Positions 47,131 through 58,904 of a stretch of DNA of 64,000 nt are shown one piece after another. The first letter of the stretch is position 1. Each line of letters starts with the position of its first letter. The notes beneath the pieces were generated by a model. That model saw only the letters and a list, made by a program, of their open reading frames with translations, was not told the origin of the DNA and did no database searches. This stretch comes from Sordaria brevicollis (Eukaryota > Ascomycota > Sordariomycetes > Sordariales > Sordariaceae): NCBI GenBank assembly GCA_033439795.1, contig JAUTDP010000013.1, positions 992,001-1,056,000 of the forward strand. Direction: 5' to 3'. Both the position numbers and the translations under genes were made by a program.

Positions 47131-48890
47131 TGGAAAATTGCTTTGGAACCGGAAACGCCGATTTCTGGTCGAGGAGCGCTCTAAAACGAAAACCGACAAC
47201 GGGAATCGATTTAGAAAGGTCTTTTACATCCCTTACGATATCCCGCGACGAATATAGCGACGATGATATATTATTATTACCGATAGTAATTAATAACGGT
47301 AATTATAGATTTAAAAATAGCGTCTATAACCCGTTCGTAAGACTTTCAATTTATAACGACCCTAACGTAGCGTACGCTATAAAAATTTCGGAAAAGATGT
47401 AGGAGGACGACGAAATTATAAAGAAATTTATCGTTAAAATAAATAAATCTTCGGATTATAATACCGTCTTATTCGAAGACCGTAATTAAATTTATAAATT
47501 ATTTAACGAATATACGAAAATCCTTACGAAGAAAAGTAGAATAACGTACCCCGAAATTAATAAAGTTAATAACGATTAAATTATTATTAAAAAGGATTTC
47601 GACGATTTAAAGAAAATAATTTTATAAAAATTATAAAAAAACGTTAAAAAGGCGCCGAAAATATAGGCCGGAATTATAAAGGACGCTCTTCCTAAAATTG
47701 GGTTTATCCTTTAATATATTATAATTATTACCCCCCCTCTAAAAATATTCTTTATTAATTATAATTATACCCTCCTTATTCGAAATATTATAATTAATAT
47801 TTAATATTCGAAGCGGACGAATAAAGAAATTAAAATTCAAATCGAAAAAATATTTTACGATTTAAGGACCGGTACCTTTAATATCGTACGAACCGCTACG
47901 AAATTATTTACGACCGGAAATTATAGAATTATATTTAATAATATTATATATAAATAATATTAATAATATTAAATTTAGGTTAAGAAGGTCTTTAGCGAAA
48001 AAATATTTATATTTTTAAATATTTCTATATTAATCGCTAAAGAATTCCTTTAAATAAATATCGCCGAATATATAAAAATAGAAGATATTACTTATAAAAT
48101 ATAGTAAACGAACCCGACTACTTTTATTATTAAAATACGCCCGTAGAAAAAAAGAATTAATAAAAATAGGGGATTCCTTATAATAGAAATTATAATTATA
48201 AAAGTAGCCGAAGCTCTTTATAAAAAATTCCTCCTTTAAGAAGGTAGCGTATATATTTACAAATTATTTACCTCTTCGGCTAATATTTAATAATATTTTA
48301 CTTATTAGGGTATAAAATATTTAAAGAAATTCTATTATAATATTAACGTTTATAAATACTATAATAAAAATAAATATAATAAAAACCGCTTTAAAAAAGC
48401 GAATTACCCGTTTAATAAAGATAAATCGCTAATTTTTTATACTCCGTATAGAAAATATAGGTATTACGTTTTCGAAAAGAAAGTATACCCTATTTTTAAG
48501 AAAATTATTGCGAAGGTTATTATAAAATACGCTAAAAAGCTACGTTTATTTATATATTAGAAGGACCTTAAAAGAAATATTATATTAGAATTAATAGCGG
48601 TAAAGGATAATAAGGATATTAATCTCCCTAACGCCTTTTCTACCACTTATATTATTATTATTTGTAAAAGGGAGTTTAAAAGCGGAAATAAAAATTATAT
48701 TTATAAATAAATTAATAGGCCCTCTATTAAATTGAAATTAATAATTAAAAGCCTAATAAATACGTTTATAAATTTTTAAAATTTAAGTATTCGGAGTGGA
48801 GCCGGTTTAATCGCTACCGCTAAATTAATTATTTAAAAAGAAAAAATTCCTATTCTTATTCCGCCCGCGGGGTTAAAAGATATTCTCTTA
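47130..48890 (+). pseudogene. LINE G ORF1 (gag-like), N-terminal 90 codons open
   Basis: The first 90 codons (47130-47402) are still open. They read TGNADFWSRSALKRKPTTG from residue 7, followed by an acidic DEYSDDDILLLPIVINN stretch and VYNPFVRLSIYNDPNV. The only candidate start is a TTG contributed by the inverted segment, so a real start is not established here. A C7 run (then tct) is at 47731-47737, the shortest among the copies. The knuckle-like Tyr stretch is near 48440-48490. After codon 91 stops are frequent. Confidence 0.75.
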
Positions 48891-48904
48891 TAGAATAATT
48901 AATA

Positions 48905-51900
48905 GTCCGATTAAAAATATTTTATTAAAATATAAGGAAATTGTACGAGAGAGGGAAATTATTATTCGAATAGGAGGAGACCTATAATATTATAACGATT
49001 TAAAAACCGGGTAAAAATTTAAACGAAGATATTTATCGTTTATAAAGTAATAAATATATCGGGGTAAATTATTTAGAAAAGGGAAAGGCGGTTATTTATA
49101 TAAATAAGAAATAAAATTTTAAAGATTTAAATTTCCGCATCGGAAGAAATTAGGCCTTTATAACGTTTAAAAATTTAAAAGAGTTATTAACCGTTTATTT
49201 AATTTATTCCTTTATTAAAATGTATAGAATATTAGAATACGAATAAAAATCTCCCTTCTTCGAATTCTTTAAAGAAAAACCTTTAATAAAATATTAAATT
49301 ATAGCCGTTGGGGATTTTAACCTCTATTATCCCAATTAGGATTTGGAGAATAAAATTAGCCTAAGAATTGAAAAACTCCTTATATAAATATAATAGTAGC
49401 GTATATAATTCGTTACTCTTAGAGGGGAATTGACCTATATAAGTAATATAATATAGGAAGAGAGAAATAGGATAATCGATTACGTATAAATAATATTAAA
49501 AATCGAAACCGAATACTAAAAGGCGTAATAGTATAAATAAACCGGTTCGAATTATTATTTTTAAAAAATTTAAATCTATATTAGAAAGAAAATTAAGAAA
49601 ATAAAAATAAAAAAAGGTTATAATTAAAATTTAATAAATGTAAAAAAAGTACGAAAAATAGCGTTATAACGGATTTCGGTCCCAGCGAAAATCGATACGA
49701 AAAAGGAATTAAAATTTATATTCGACAAATTTAATAGAGAATTTATAAATATAATAGAAGAATTCGTCCTATATTAGAAGAAAGGTCGAAAAAAAAAAGC
49801 GAAATAATAAACGCTAAAATATAAAATAATAATAAAAGATATAAAACGGAAATAATAAAAATAATATAGGGAAAAAATATCTTCGAATTAAATAAAATTC
49901 GTAAAAATATTAATAAAAAAAAGAAGGATTAACGCGAAAGTTTAATAAATAATATAGTAAAAAGGCGTCGAAAGGGTATCGAAGAATTTAAATAAATTTT
50001 AAACCTTTGAAAAATAAGCCCGTACCCGAAGTTATTTACTAATAAACCCGCCCAAATTCCTAATTTTTAAATAATATAAAGGAATAAAAGAAATCGAAGA
50101 TTATAACAGTAAAGTAAATATTTTCGCCGAACGTTTCTTCCCGAAAGTAAATATTTTTATAGATTATTTACCTAATTAAACCTTTCTATTAAATACCGGC
50201 GATTCGTTATTTATTAACAAATTAATTACCGAGGAAAATATTTAAGAGGTTTTATTTTGGATAATTCCGAATAAAGTATTAAACGTCGATTAATATTTAA
50301 ATAGATTTTTAAAAATTTATAAAAAATTATTTTAAAAAATTATAATTACTTTTATAATTACGAATTTTCGTTTTAAGCACTTCTTATAACGGTTTAAAAA
50401 CGTAAAAATAATCGTTTTTAAAAAGCTAAGAAAAACCGCCGTATAATAAAAGTTAACCGGCGTATAGAAATTAATTTTATTATTAAATAACGTTGGGAAA
50501 ATCTTTAAAACGTTTATCGTTAAAAAATTTACTTAAACCGCAAAAGAATTTAACTTCTTATTAAAGGGTTAAATAAATATTTAAATAAATTATTCGATTA
50601 AATTTACTATCCGTATTATTATAAATATTATATATATAGCCTAAAAACTCGGAACCGTTACATTACTAATACTTTTTAATTTTAAAAGCGTATTCAATAG
50701 AATTAATTATAAATAATTATTATATACCCTATAAGAAATATAATTCTTATAATAAATTTTTAAATAAATAACGAATTTCGTTAACGGACGAAGAGGTTCC
50801 TTCTTCTTTAATAATAAAATATCCGCTCCTTATATTATAAAAGTTAAAATACCTTAAGGCTCCCCCTTTTCTTTAATTTTTTTTATCCTCTTTATTACCT
50901 TATTATATTGTAAATTAATTATAATTAAAAATATAATTATAATCGGCTTCGTTAATAATATTAATATTATTATTATAACGAAGATTACCGAAGAAAATTA
51001 TAAAATATTTTAAATAATATAAGAAATTTATTCTAAATAAATAAAGGAAAAAAATATAGAATTCGAAACGAATAAAATGGAATTAATATATTTTACGTAG
51101 ACGAGGGTATTAAGAACGGAAACTCTTTAATTTAAGGATATTATATTTCGACCGATGGAATTAATAAAATTCCTAAGCGTTTAATTAAATTATAAATTTA
51201 ATTATCGAACTTACGTAGAGGCTATTAAGAAGAAAATAAAAATTTAAATGAATATATTAATTTAATTAATTGTAAAGATTTAGGGTTATTTTTTCATTCG
51301 CGCGAAGGAGATTTATATTAAATATATTCGAAGTATAATTATATATAGAGTTTTAATTTTCTACCAATTAATAAAAATATACAGTAAACCCCGAAGGATA
51401 ATAATTAAATTAATTAAATACTAAATTAAATATTTAAAAATTGTCGTTAAGGCGTATAAAATTACGCCGGTATAGAATTTTAAAATAGAAATTTTTTACT
51501 TACTATTCAATTTCTATTTTAATAAATAGGTAAGGGCTTTCGAAGAGAAATTCGCCCGTATAGATTAAATTAAATTCGTCCGAAGAATAGTAATTTAAAT
51601 AATTAATTATATTTAAATAAGACGAATAAGAAATCGACTACTTATTAATAAATTAAAAAATAATACCACTAAAATTAAATAGGCGGAGGAATAAATACCG
51701 ACGGAGAACTTTATAACGATTATAATAAAACTACTCCTAATAACGGGCGTACCCATTTAATTATTATAACTATTAGAACCTTTAACCTTTAATCGAAAAA
51801 TATAATTAAAAAACGCTACGAAAAGAGAGTAAATATCGTATTATAATTATTAATTAATAATAATAGTAATTAAATTAAATTAATAATACAAATTTATAAT

Positions 51901-52370
51901 TATTAATTTTAACCCGAAATTTAATAATACTATAATAAAATGGTATATAATCGGTTAAAAAAAGAAAAAAGGGAAGAGAACTTAACTTTCGGAAGATAAT
52001 AAGGATTATTATTTATTAACGAAAGCGAAAAGCTCCCTTTTCGTTTAAGCGAAAACGGAGGTAATTAGTTTTAAGGCCTTCCTTTTCTAAAAGAGAATCC
52101 CTAATATTAATACCCTTATTTATTTATATAGATTAGGATAAGAAACGTTTTACTATATTATATTCGAATATCTTTAAATAATAGATATATAATTCGTAAT
52201 AATTAATTAACCGTAAACGTAAAAATAATTCTAAATTTATTTGGATAATAAAACTAAGGCCGAAAGAATTTTATTATAAATATTTTAGTTAAAATAATTA
52301 AATAAATACCGCTTAATAATCGAATTAGAAAAAGAACGGCGAAACGAATTCGCTTACTATTTTTAATTTT
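48905..52370 (+). pseudogene. LINE G ORF2 (endonuclease, RT, zinc finger) remnant
   Basis: The endonuclease block is IAVGDFNLYYPN*DLE at about 49302-49350, with GDFN intact and His-His and Trp lost. RT motif C reads GFVNNIN at 50945-50965, with both Asp now Asn. The PLFNFYFNK-like block is at ~51500 and the zinc finger at ~52105-52160. The region ends near 52350 at gcgaaacgaattcgcttac. Gene order is as in B. Stops are mostly TAA. Inactive. Confidence 0.85.
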
Positions 52371-54101
52371 CTTTTTTTCCTTTTCTTTTACTTTTATTTA
52401 TTAATACGTTAAAACGAAAACGGGGGAAGATTTTTATTTAGTTAAAAATTTATCGGGTTGCGAAAGCGACGATTTATTTAATTATTACTTCTTTTTACGA
52501 TTAATTAAAACCTTTAATATTTTATTATTATTAGTGAATAAACGATTTTATTCGTCGAATTAACGAATATATTAGCGTATAGTATTAATTACAAATTAAC
52601 GCTAAACGAACTAATTATTATTAATAAGAACGGGATTGGTAGGATAAATAACCGGCGAATTAATTTTTATCGGAGAATTATTATAGAAAAATATACGAAT
52701 ATTATTATTATTCGGGGGAATTTTACCATTACTATTACGAAGTAAATTACTACTACCGCTATAGGGCAAATTACTACTACTATTATAGGGGATATTATTT
52801 AAAAAAATATAACCGTTAATTAAATTATCCTTATTAAAAAGGAAGAATTTATAATAGCTTTTTTAAAGGTAATTATTAACCGACTACTTTCTATAGCGAA
52901 TAAATTACTTTAGGGTATTAATAAAGCTATCGTTAATAAAGCGAAGGTAAATTGCGCTAATAAATCCCTTAACGACGATATAGAAGTAAATAAAATAGTC
53001 GCGGAATTTATAATTAATTAAATTTTTATTAACGACTTTTTCTTAAAAAGTATTATAAAAATCGTAAAAGCCGCAAAATATATCGATTATATAACGTAAA
53101 ATTATTAAAATATATTAAATAACCTAATTAAATTTATTTAAAGACGAATTAGAATAAAAAATATTAATAATATAAAAAATAATAATTTATTCGGGTAATT
53201 AAGGATATAATAAATCGATTTAACGATAGCCTTTAAATAAATATTATAACCTAAAACGGTTAGGAAAGAGAAAAAGGCTTTAATTAATTAAAAAGTATAA
53301 GCGAAATATAAAGGAATATAAATATAGCTTCGGAAAAATTAACGTAAGAATAAAACGTAACGGAAGGAGGATTTACCTTTTTTTTAATATATAAAAGAAT
53401 TTATTATTAATAAAGCGTTTAATAATACGTTCGAAATTAATTTTAATATCGGTATTAACCGTATTAAATATAGGAATCGGCGAAAGAAAGTAAAGGGGAA
53501 ACGAATTCTTACCCTTATTTTCGTCGGAAGTTTCTATTATCTTATAAAACGCTTTAATATATTTCTAACGAAGAATAATTATTTCGAATCGATTATTATT
53601 ATTAAAGGAAAAAAAAACCTAAAAAGACCTAGGGAAATAAAAGGTTTTTATATTTAGGGGAAAGAAATCTTTACGTTAATATAAATTATAATAAAAACGT
53701 AATTATAGTAAAAGGAGGAAGAAAATAGAAGGAATAAAAGAAAATTTAACGAATAGGAAGTTTAAAGGCGGTTAAAAGGGTAAATAAGCGGGGGAATAAA
53801 AAGCGGAAGGCGGTAATAAATAAGGGACGGGATAGCGGATTAAAAAAGCGGAATAGTTTAATATTTTAATATAATAATAAATAAAAGGGATAAAACGAAT
53901 ATTAATTACGTTAGCGGTAAATATATATTACAATTATAGAACGCCGAAAAAGCGGCGTAAATAAGTCTACGCCGAAAAATATAGCCGGGGTTTTTATCCG
54001 GGGCGTTTAACGCTTACGGTTTTATCCTACGGGGAATCGGAAATAGACCCTATACTATATTAACGCTATAAATTTAACTAGGGAATAAGAATTTTACTTA
54101 C

Positions 54102-54114
54102 TTTCAATTTTTTC
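54102..54114. repeat. LINE G target-site duplication, right
   Basis: tttcaattttttc, perfect partner of 47059-47071. Confidence 0.9.
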
Positions 54115-55285
54115 TATTCCTTTATATTATTTAAAAGTTAGGAATTTGGGCGGGTTTATTAATAAATAACTTTAAATACGGGCCTATTTTTCGAGGGTTT
54201 AAAGTTTATTTAAATTCTTCGACGCCCTTTCGACGCCTTTTCGCTATATCGTTTATTAAATTTTTATATTAATCCTTCTTTTTTTTATTGATACTTCTAT
54301 AAATTCTATTTAATTCGAAAATATCCTTTCCCTATATTATTTTTATTATTTCCGCTTTGTATTTTTTATTATTATTTTATATTTTAACGTTTATTATTTT
54401 ACTCTTTTCCTTCGATTTTTCTTCCGATACGGGATAAATTCCTCTATTATATTTATAAATTCTTTATCGAATTTATCGAATATAAATTCCAATTCCTCCT
54501 TCGTATTAATTTTTACCGGGATTAAAATCCGTTATAATACCGCTTTTTATACCTTTTCTATATTTATTAAATTCTAATTATAACCTTTTTTTATTTCCGC
54601 TTTCTTAACTTTTCTTCTAATATAGACCTAGATTTCCTAAAGATAATAATCCGAACCGGTTTATTCGTACTATTACGCCCCCTAATATTCGGTTTTAATT
54701 CCTAATATTATTTATACGTAATCGATTATTCTATTTCTCTCTTCTTATATTATATTATTTATATAAGTCGGCTCCCTTTTAAGAATAACGAACCGTATAC
54801 GTTACTTTCGTATTTATATAAGGAATTTCTCGGCTTTTAAATTAATTTTATTTTCTAAATCCTAATTAGGATAATAGAAATTGAAATCCCCGACGGCTAC
54901 GATTTAATATTTTATTAGGGGTTTTTCCTTAAAGAATTCGAAGAGGGGAAACCTTTATTTATATTTTAGTATTTTATATATTTTAATAGGGGAATAAATC
55001 GAATAGATAATTAATAGTTTTTTTAAATTTTTAAATATTATAGAGGCTTAATCTTTTCCGATATAGAAATTTAGGTCCTTAAAATTCTATTTCTTATTTA
55101 CGTAAATAACCGCCTTTTTTTTTTTTAAATAATCTATTTCGATATATTTATTACCCCGTAAATAATAAATATCTTTATTCAAATTCCTACCTAATTTTTA
55201 AGTCGCTACGATATTATAAATCTTTTTTTATTCGAATAGTAATTTCCTTCTTTCGTATAATTTCCCTATATTTTAATAGAATATT
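54115..55285 (-). pseudogene. LINE F ORF2, endonuclease part
   Basis: The minus strand carries the AP-type endonuclease that would nick target DNA. From ~55215 down one reads an IVAT*-like version of the DIVAIQEP block, then RAVIYVNKK near 55090, YSPIK near 54985, and AVGDFNFYYPN*DLE near 54905-54860. GDFN is intact; the two His are Tyr and the Trp is a stop. It ends at LINE G's insertion point in the linker before RT. The remaining part of the same ORF2 is at 44800-47071. Confidence 0.8.
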
Positions 55286-55299
55286 TTTAATTAAATTAT

Positions 55300-57060
55300 T
55301 AATTATTCTATAAAGGAGTATTTTTTAACCCCGTAGGCGGAGTAGGAACGGGAGTCTTTTCCTTCTAAATAATTAATTTAGCGGCGGCGATTAAATTAAC
55401 GCTATTCCGAATACTTAAGTTTTAAAAATTCGTAAACGCGTTTATTAAGCTTTTAATTACTAATTTCGGTTTAGTAAAAGGCCCGTTAATCCGTTTACGG
55501 GTATAGCTTTTATTTCTACTTTTAAACTCCTTTTTATAAATAATAATAATATAAACGGTAAGGGGGGCGTTAAGGAAATTAATATCCTTATTATCTTTTA
55601 CCGCTACCGGTTCTAATATAATATTTTTTTTGGGGTTTTTCCGGTATATAAATAAACGTAGCTTTTCGGCGTACTTTATAATAGCCTTTATAATAATTTT
55701 TTTGAAAATAAAGTATATTTTTTTTTCGAAAATATAATATTTATATTTTCTATATAGAGTGTAAAAAATTAGCAATTTATTTTCGTTAAATAAGTAATTC
55801 GCTTCTTTAAAACGGTCTTTATTATATTTATCTTTACTATAACGTTTATAAACGTTAATATTATAGTAGAATTTCTTTAAATATTTTATACCTTAATAAA
55901 TAAAATATTATTAAATATTAGCCGAAGAGGTAAATAATTTATAAATATATGCGCCGCCTTTTTAGAAGAGGAATTTTTTATAGAGAATTTCGGTTACTTT
56001 TATAATTATAACCTCTATTATAAAGAGACTTTTATTTTTATTAATTTTCTTCTTCTACGGGCGTATTTTAATAATAAAAGCGGTCGGGTTCGTTTACTAT
56101 ATTTTATAAATAATATTTTCTATCCTTATATATTCGGCAATATTCGCTTAAAGGAACCCCTTAATAATTAATATAATAATATTTAAAAATACGAACGCTT
56201 TTTCGCTAAAGACCTTTTTAACCCAAATTTAATATTATTAATATTATTTATACGTAATATTATTAAATATAATTCTATAATTTCTAGTCGTAAGTAATTT
56301 TATAGCGGTTTATATAATATTAAAGGTATTAATCTTTAAATCGCGAAATATCTTTTTAATTTAAATTTTAATTTCTTCGTTCGTCTATTTCGAATATTAA
56401 ATATCGATTATAATACTTCGAATAAAAAGGGTACGGTTATAATTAATAAAGAATATTTTCAAGGGGGGGGGTAATAATTATAATATATTAGGGGATAAAT
56501 TTAATCTTAAGAAGAATATCCTTTATAATTTTAATTTATATTTTCGGTATTTCTTTAGCGTTTTTTTACAATTCTTATAAAATTATTTTCTTTAAATTAT
56601 TAAAATCCTTTTTAATAATAATTTAATTATTATTAATTTTACTAATTTCGGAGCGTATTGCCCTACTTTTTTTCGCGAGGATTTTTATATATTTATTAAA
56701 TAATTTACGAATCTAATTACGGTCTTTAAACGAAACGGCGTTGTAGTCCGAAGATTTATTTACTTTAATAATAAGTTTGTTTATAATTTCATCGTCCTTT
56801 TGCGTTTTTTCCGAAATTTTCGCGGCGTACGTTGCGTTAGGGTCGTTATAAATTAAAAGTCCTATAAACGGGTTATAAACGTTATTTTCGAATTTATAAT
56901 TACCGCTATTAATCGCTATCGGTAGTAACGATATATTGTTGTTGTTGTATTCGTCGCGGGATATCGTAAAGGATGTAAAAGACCCTTTTAAGTCGATTCC
57001 CGTTATCGGTTTTCGTTTTGGAGCGCTCCTCGACTAGAAATCGGCGTTTCCGGTTCTAAA
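55300..57060 (-). pseudogene. LINE F ORF1 (gag-like), C-terminal 117 codons open
   Basis: The best-preserved ORF1 tail in the window: 55775-55422 is open for 117 codons. It begins with FYTLYRKYKYYIFEKK, the Tyr-substituted zinc-knuckle segment (CxxCxxxGH type). It continues through a basic stretch, then LEPVAVKDNKDINFLNAPLT, and ends FTNF. Upstream lies a G9 run (56463-56471, the poly-C tract on the other strand) and the N-terminus near 57050. The longer open stretch is probably chance survival from RIP, not selection. Inferred RNA-binding, gag-like protein. Confidence 0.75.
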
Positions 57061-57068
57061 GCTATTTT

Positions 57069-58286
57069 TCACTTTCTATAGCGAATAAATTATTTAAAGG
57101 TATTAATAAAGCCGTTATTAATAAGGCGAAGGCGAATCGCACTAATAAATTCTTTAATAACGATATAAAGACGGATAAAATAATTATAGAATTCGTTATT
57201 AGCCGGGTTTTTAATAATAACCTTCTTTTAAAAAATATTATAAAAATTATAGAAACCACGAAACGTATCGATTATATAATGCAAAACCGCCAAAATATAT
57301 TAAATAATTTAATTAAATTTATTTAAAAACGAATTAGAATAAAAAATATTAACGATATAAAAAATAATAATTTATTCGGGTAATTAAAAATATAGCAAAT
57401 CGATTCAATAACGGCCTTTATATAAATATTATAATTTAGGACGGCTAAAAAGGCGAAAAGGGCCTTAATTAATTAGAGGGTATAAATAAAATATAAAGGA
57501 GTATAAATACAGCTTCGGAAAAATTAACGCAAAAATAGAATATAACGGAGGGAAGATTTACCCTTTCTCTAATATATAAAAAAATTTATTATTAATAAAA
57601 AGTTTAATAATATATTCGAAATTAATTTTAATATTAATATTAATTGTATTAAATATAAGGGTTAACGAAGAAAGGCGAAAGGGAAACGAATTTTCGCCTT
57701 TATTTTTATCGGAGGTTTTTATTATCTTACAAAACGCTTTAATACGTTTTTAATAAAGAATAACTATTTCGAATCGATTATTATTATTATTAAAAGAAAA
57801 AAAAATTTAAAAGGCTTAAAGGATAAGGGGTTTTTATATTTAAAAAAAAGAAATCTTTACGTTAATATAAACCGTAATAAAAACGTCATTATTATAAGAA
57901 GAAAAAGAAAATAAAAAGAATAAAAGAAAATTTAACGATTAGGAAATTTAATAACGGTTAAAAGGGTAAATAGATAAAGGAATAGAAGGCGGAAAATAGT
58001 AATAAATAAAGGACGGGATAATAAATTAAAAAGGCGGAGCGGTTTAATATTCTTATATAATAATAAATAGAAGGGATAAGACGGATATTAATTACGTTAA
58101 CGGTAAATATATACCGCGATCGTAGAATGCCGAAGAAGCGGCGCGGATAAGTCTGCGCTGGGAATTATAATTAGGGTTTTTATCCGGGGCGTTTAATATT
58201 TACGGTTTTATCCTACGGAGAATTGGAGATAGACCCTATACTTTATTGGCGCTATAGATTTAGCTAGGGAATAAGAATCTTACTTT
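57069..58286 (+). mobile_element. LINE E, 3' 1.2 kb
   Basis: It begins cactttctatagcgaataaa, equivalent to ~25870 in copy B, and runs to tcttacttt. With 42773-43052 it forms one insertion bounded by 15-bp TSDs but lacking ~5.5 kb of the middle. It contains only the 3' region; no reading frame with known motifs. Confidence 0.85.
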
Positions 58287-58301
58287 TAATTAATATTAAA
58301 A
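58287..58301. repeat. LINE E target-site duplication, right
   Basis: taattaatattaaaa, identical to 42758-42772. The unknown ORF resumes immediately after. Confidence 0.85.
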
Positions 58302-58904
58302 ATGCAATAATAATATATTTTTAACGTTTTTTTTAATTTATTACTTATAATAAAATCCTAAATCTCTTAATCCTTATAATCGTTAAAGAGGGCCGGAAGA
58401 ACGAAAACCTCCTTATCGTCGTCCTTTTTATTTTTACGAATAACGTAATATATAATAATTACGGCCGTTAATATATTAGGTTCGGGTATATATAGAAATT
58501 TGCCACCGGTTAATAAGGGGCCCTTCTTAATAATTTTATATTCGTATATTTTATTAAAGTATTCGTTTTTAAGAGCTTTAATTACTAAATATTAAAATAA
58601 GTCGGTAGATTTATTATCTAGGGTTTAACGACGATATATAACCGTTATAATTATTTTAATATCTTAATTCTTAAATAAGTTATTAATATCGTCGGCGAAT
58701 TATTTAATTATAGCGATCTCCTTTTTTATTTTATACCTATTCGTTTCGGGAGGTAAATTGAAATTAACTTTACTAGCGCCTAATAATATTATATTCTTCC
58801 TAACCAGTATACTTCTTTTAATACGAATTATATTAAAACGAATTAAAAGGATAATTTAATTAAGGAAATTTCGTTATTTTAAATATTCTTCGTAAAGGAG
58901 GTTG
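58302..58904 (-). pseudogene. Unknown minus-strand ORF, segment 1 (N-terminal part seen)
   Basis: I do not recognise this protein. From 58900 down, the frame reads through RKNIILLGASKVNFNLPPET, FADDINNLFKN, KGPLLTGGKFLYIPEPNIL and KKDDDKEVFVLPALFNDY with only a few TAA stops, all at plausible Gln codons. It then runs in phase into 28772-27109 once the inserted LINEs are removed. FADDIN resembles the RT motif C by chance: the surroundings do not resemble RT. The upstream end is cut by LINE H at 58905, so no start codon can be given. The longest continuous non-LINE coding signal in the window is the sum of segments 1 and 2 (~2.3 kb). Confidence 0.6.

Larger units (their letters stand above)
47072..54101 (+). 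mobile_element. LINE G, full length with 5' inverted segment, nested in LINE F
   Basis: 7030 bp between perfect 13-bp target-site duplications. The first ~59 bp (47072-47130) are an inverted copy of the element's own ORF1 start; the normal body (ctttggaaccgg...) follows to a standard 3' end, ttttactta. The body alone is ~6.97 kb. It interrupts F in the linker between endonuclease and RT. All modules are present. It is the innermost insertion of the E-F-G nest. Confidence 0.93.
54115..57064 (-). mobile_element. LINE F, 5' 2.95 kb
   Basis: Minus-strand continuation of F beyond LINE G: endonuclease, then ORF1, up to the family 5' end (on the minus strand, tagctttagaaccgg at ~57050-57064). The first base after the TSD continues F in register. 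Confidence 0.9.

Noticed and set aside
57062..57259. 65-codon minus-strand hydrophobic frame
   Set aside because: Antisense within the 3' region of LINE E; equivalent frames in other copies are not open.
58620..58720. FADDIN in the unknown ORF read as an RT active site
   Set aside because: No other RT block (PGID, motif A, GIPQGSP) lies around it, and the neighbouring sequence differs from the LINE RT; treated as coincidence.
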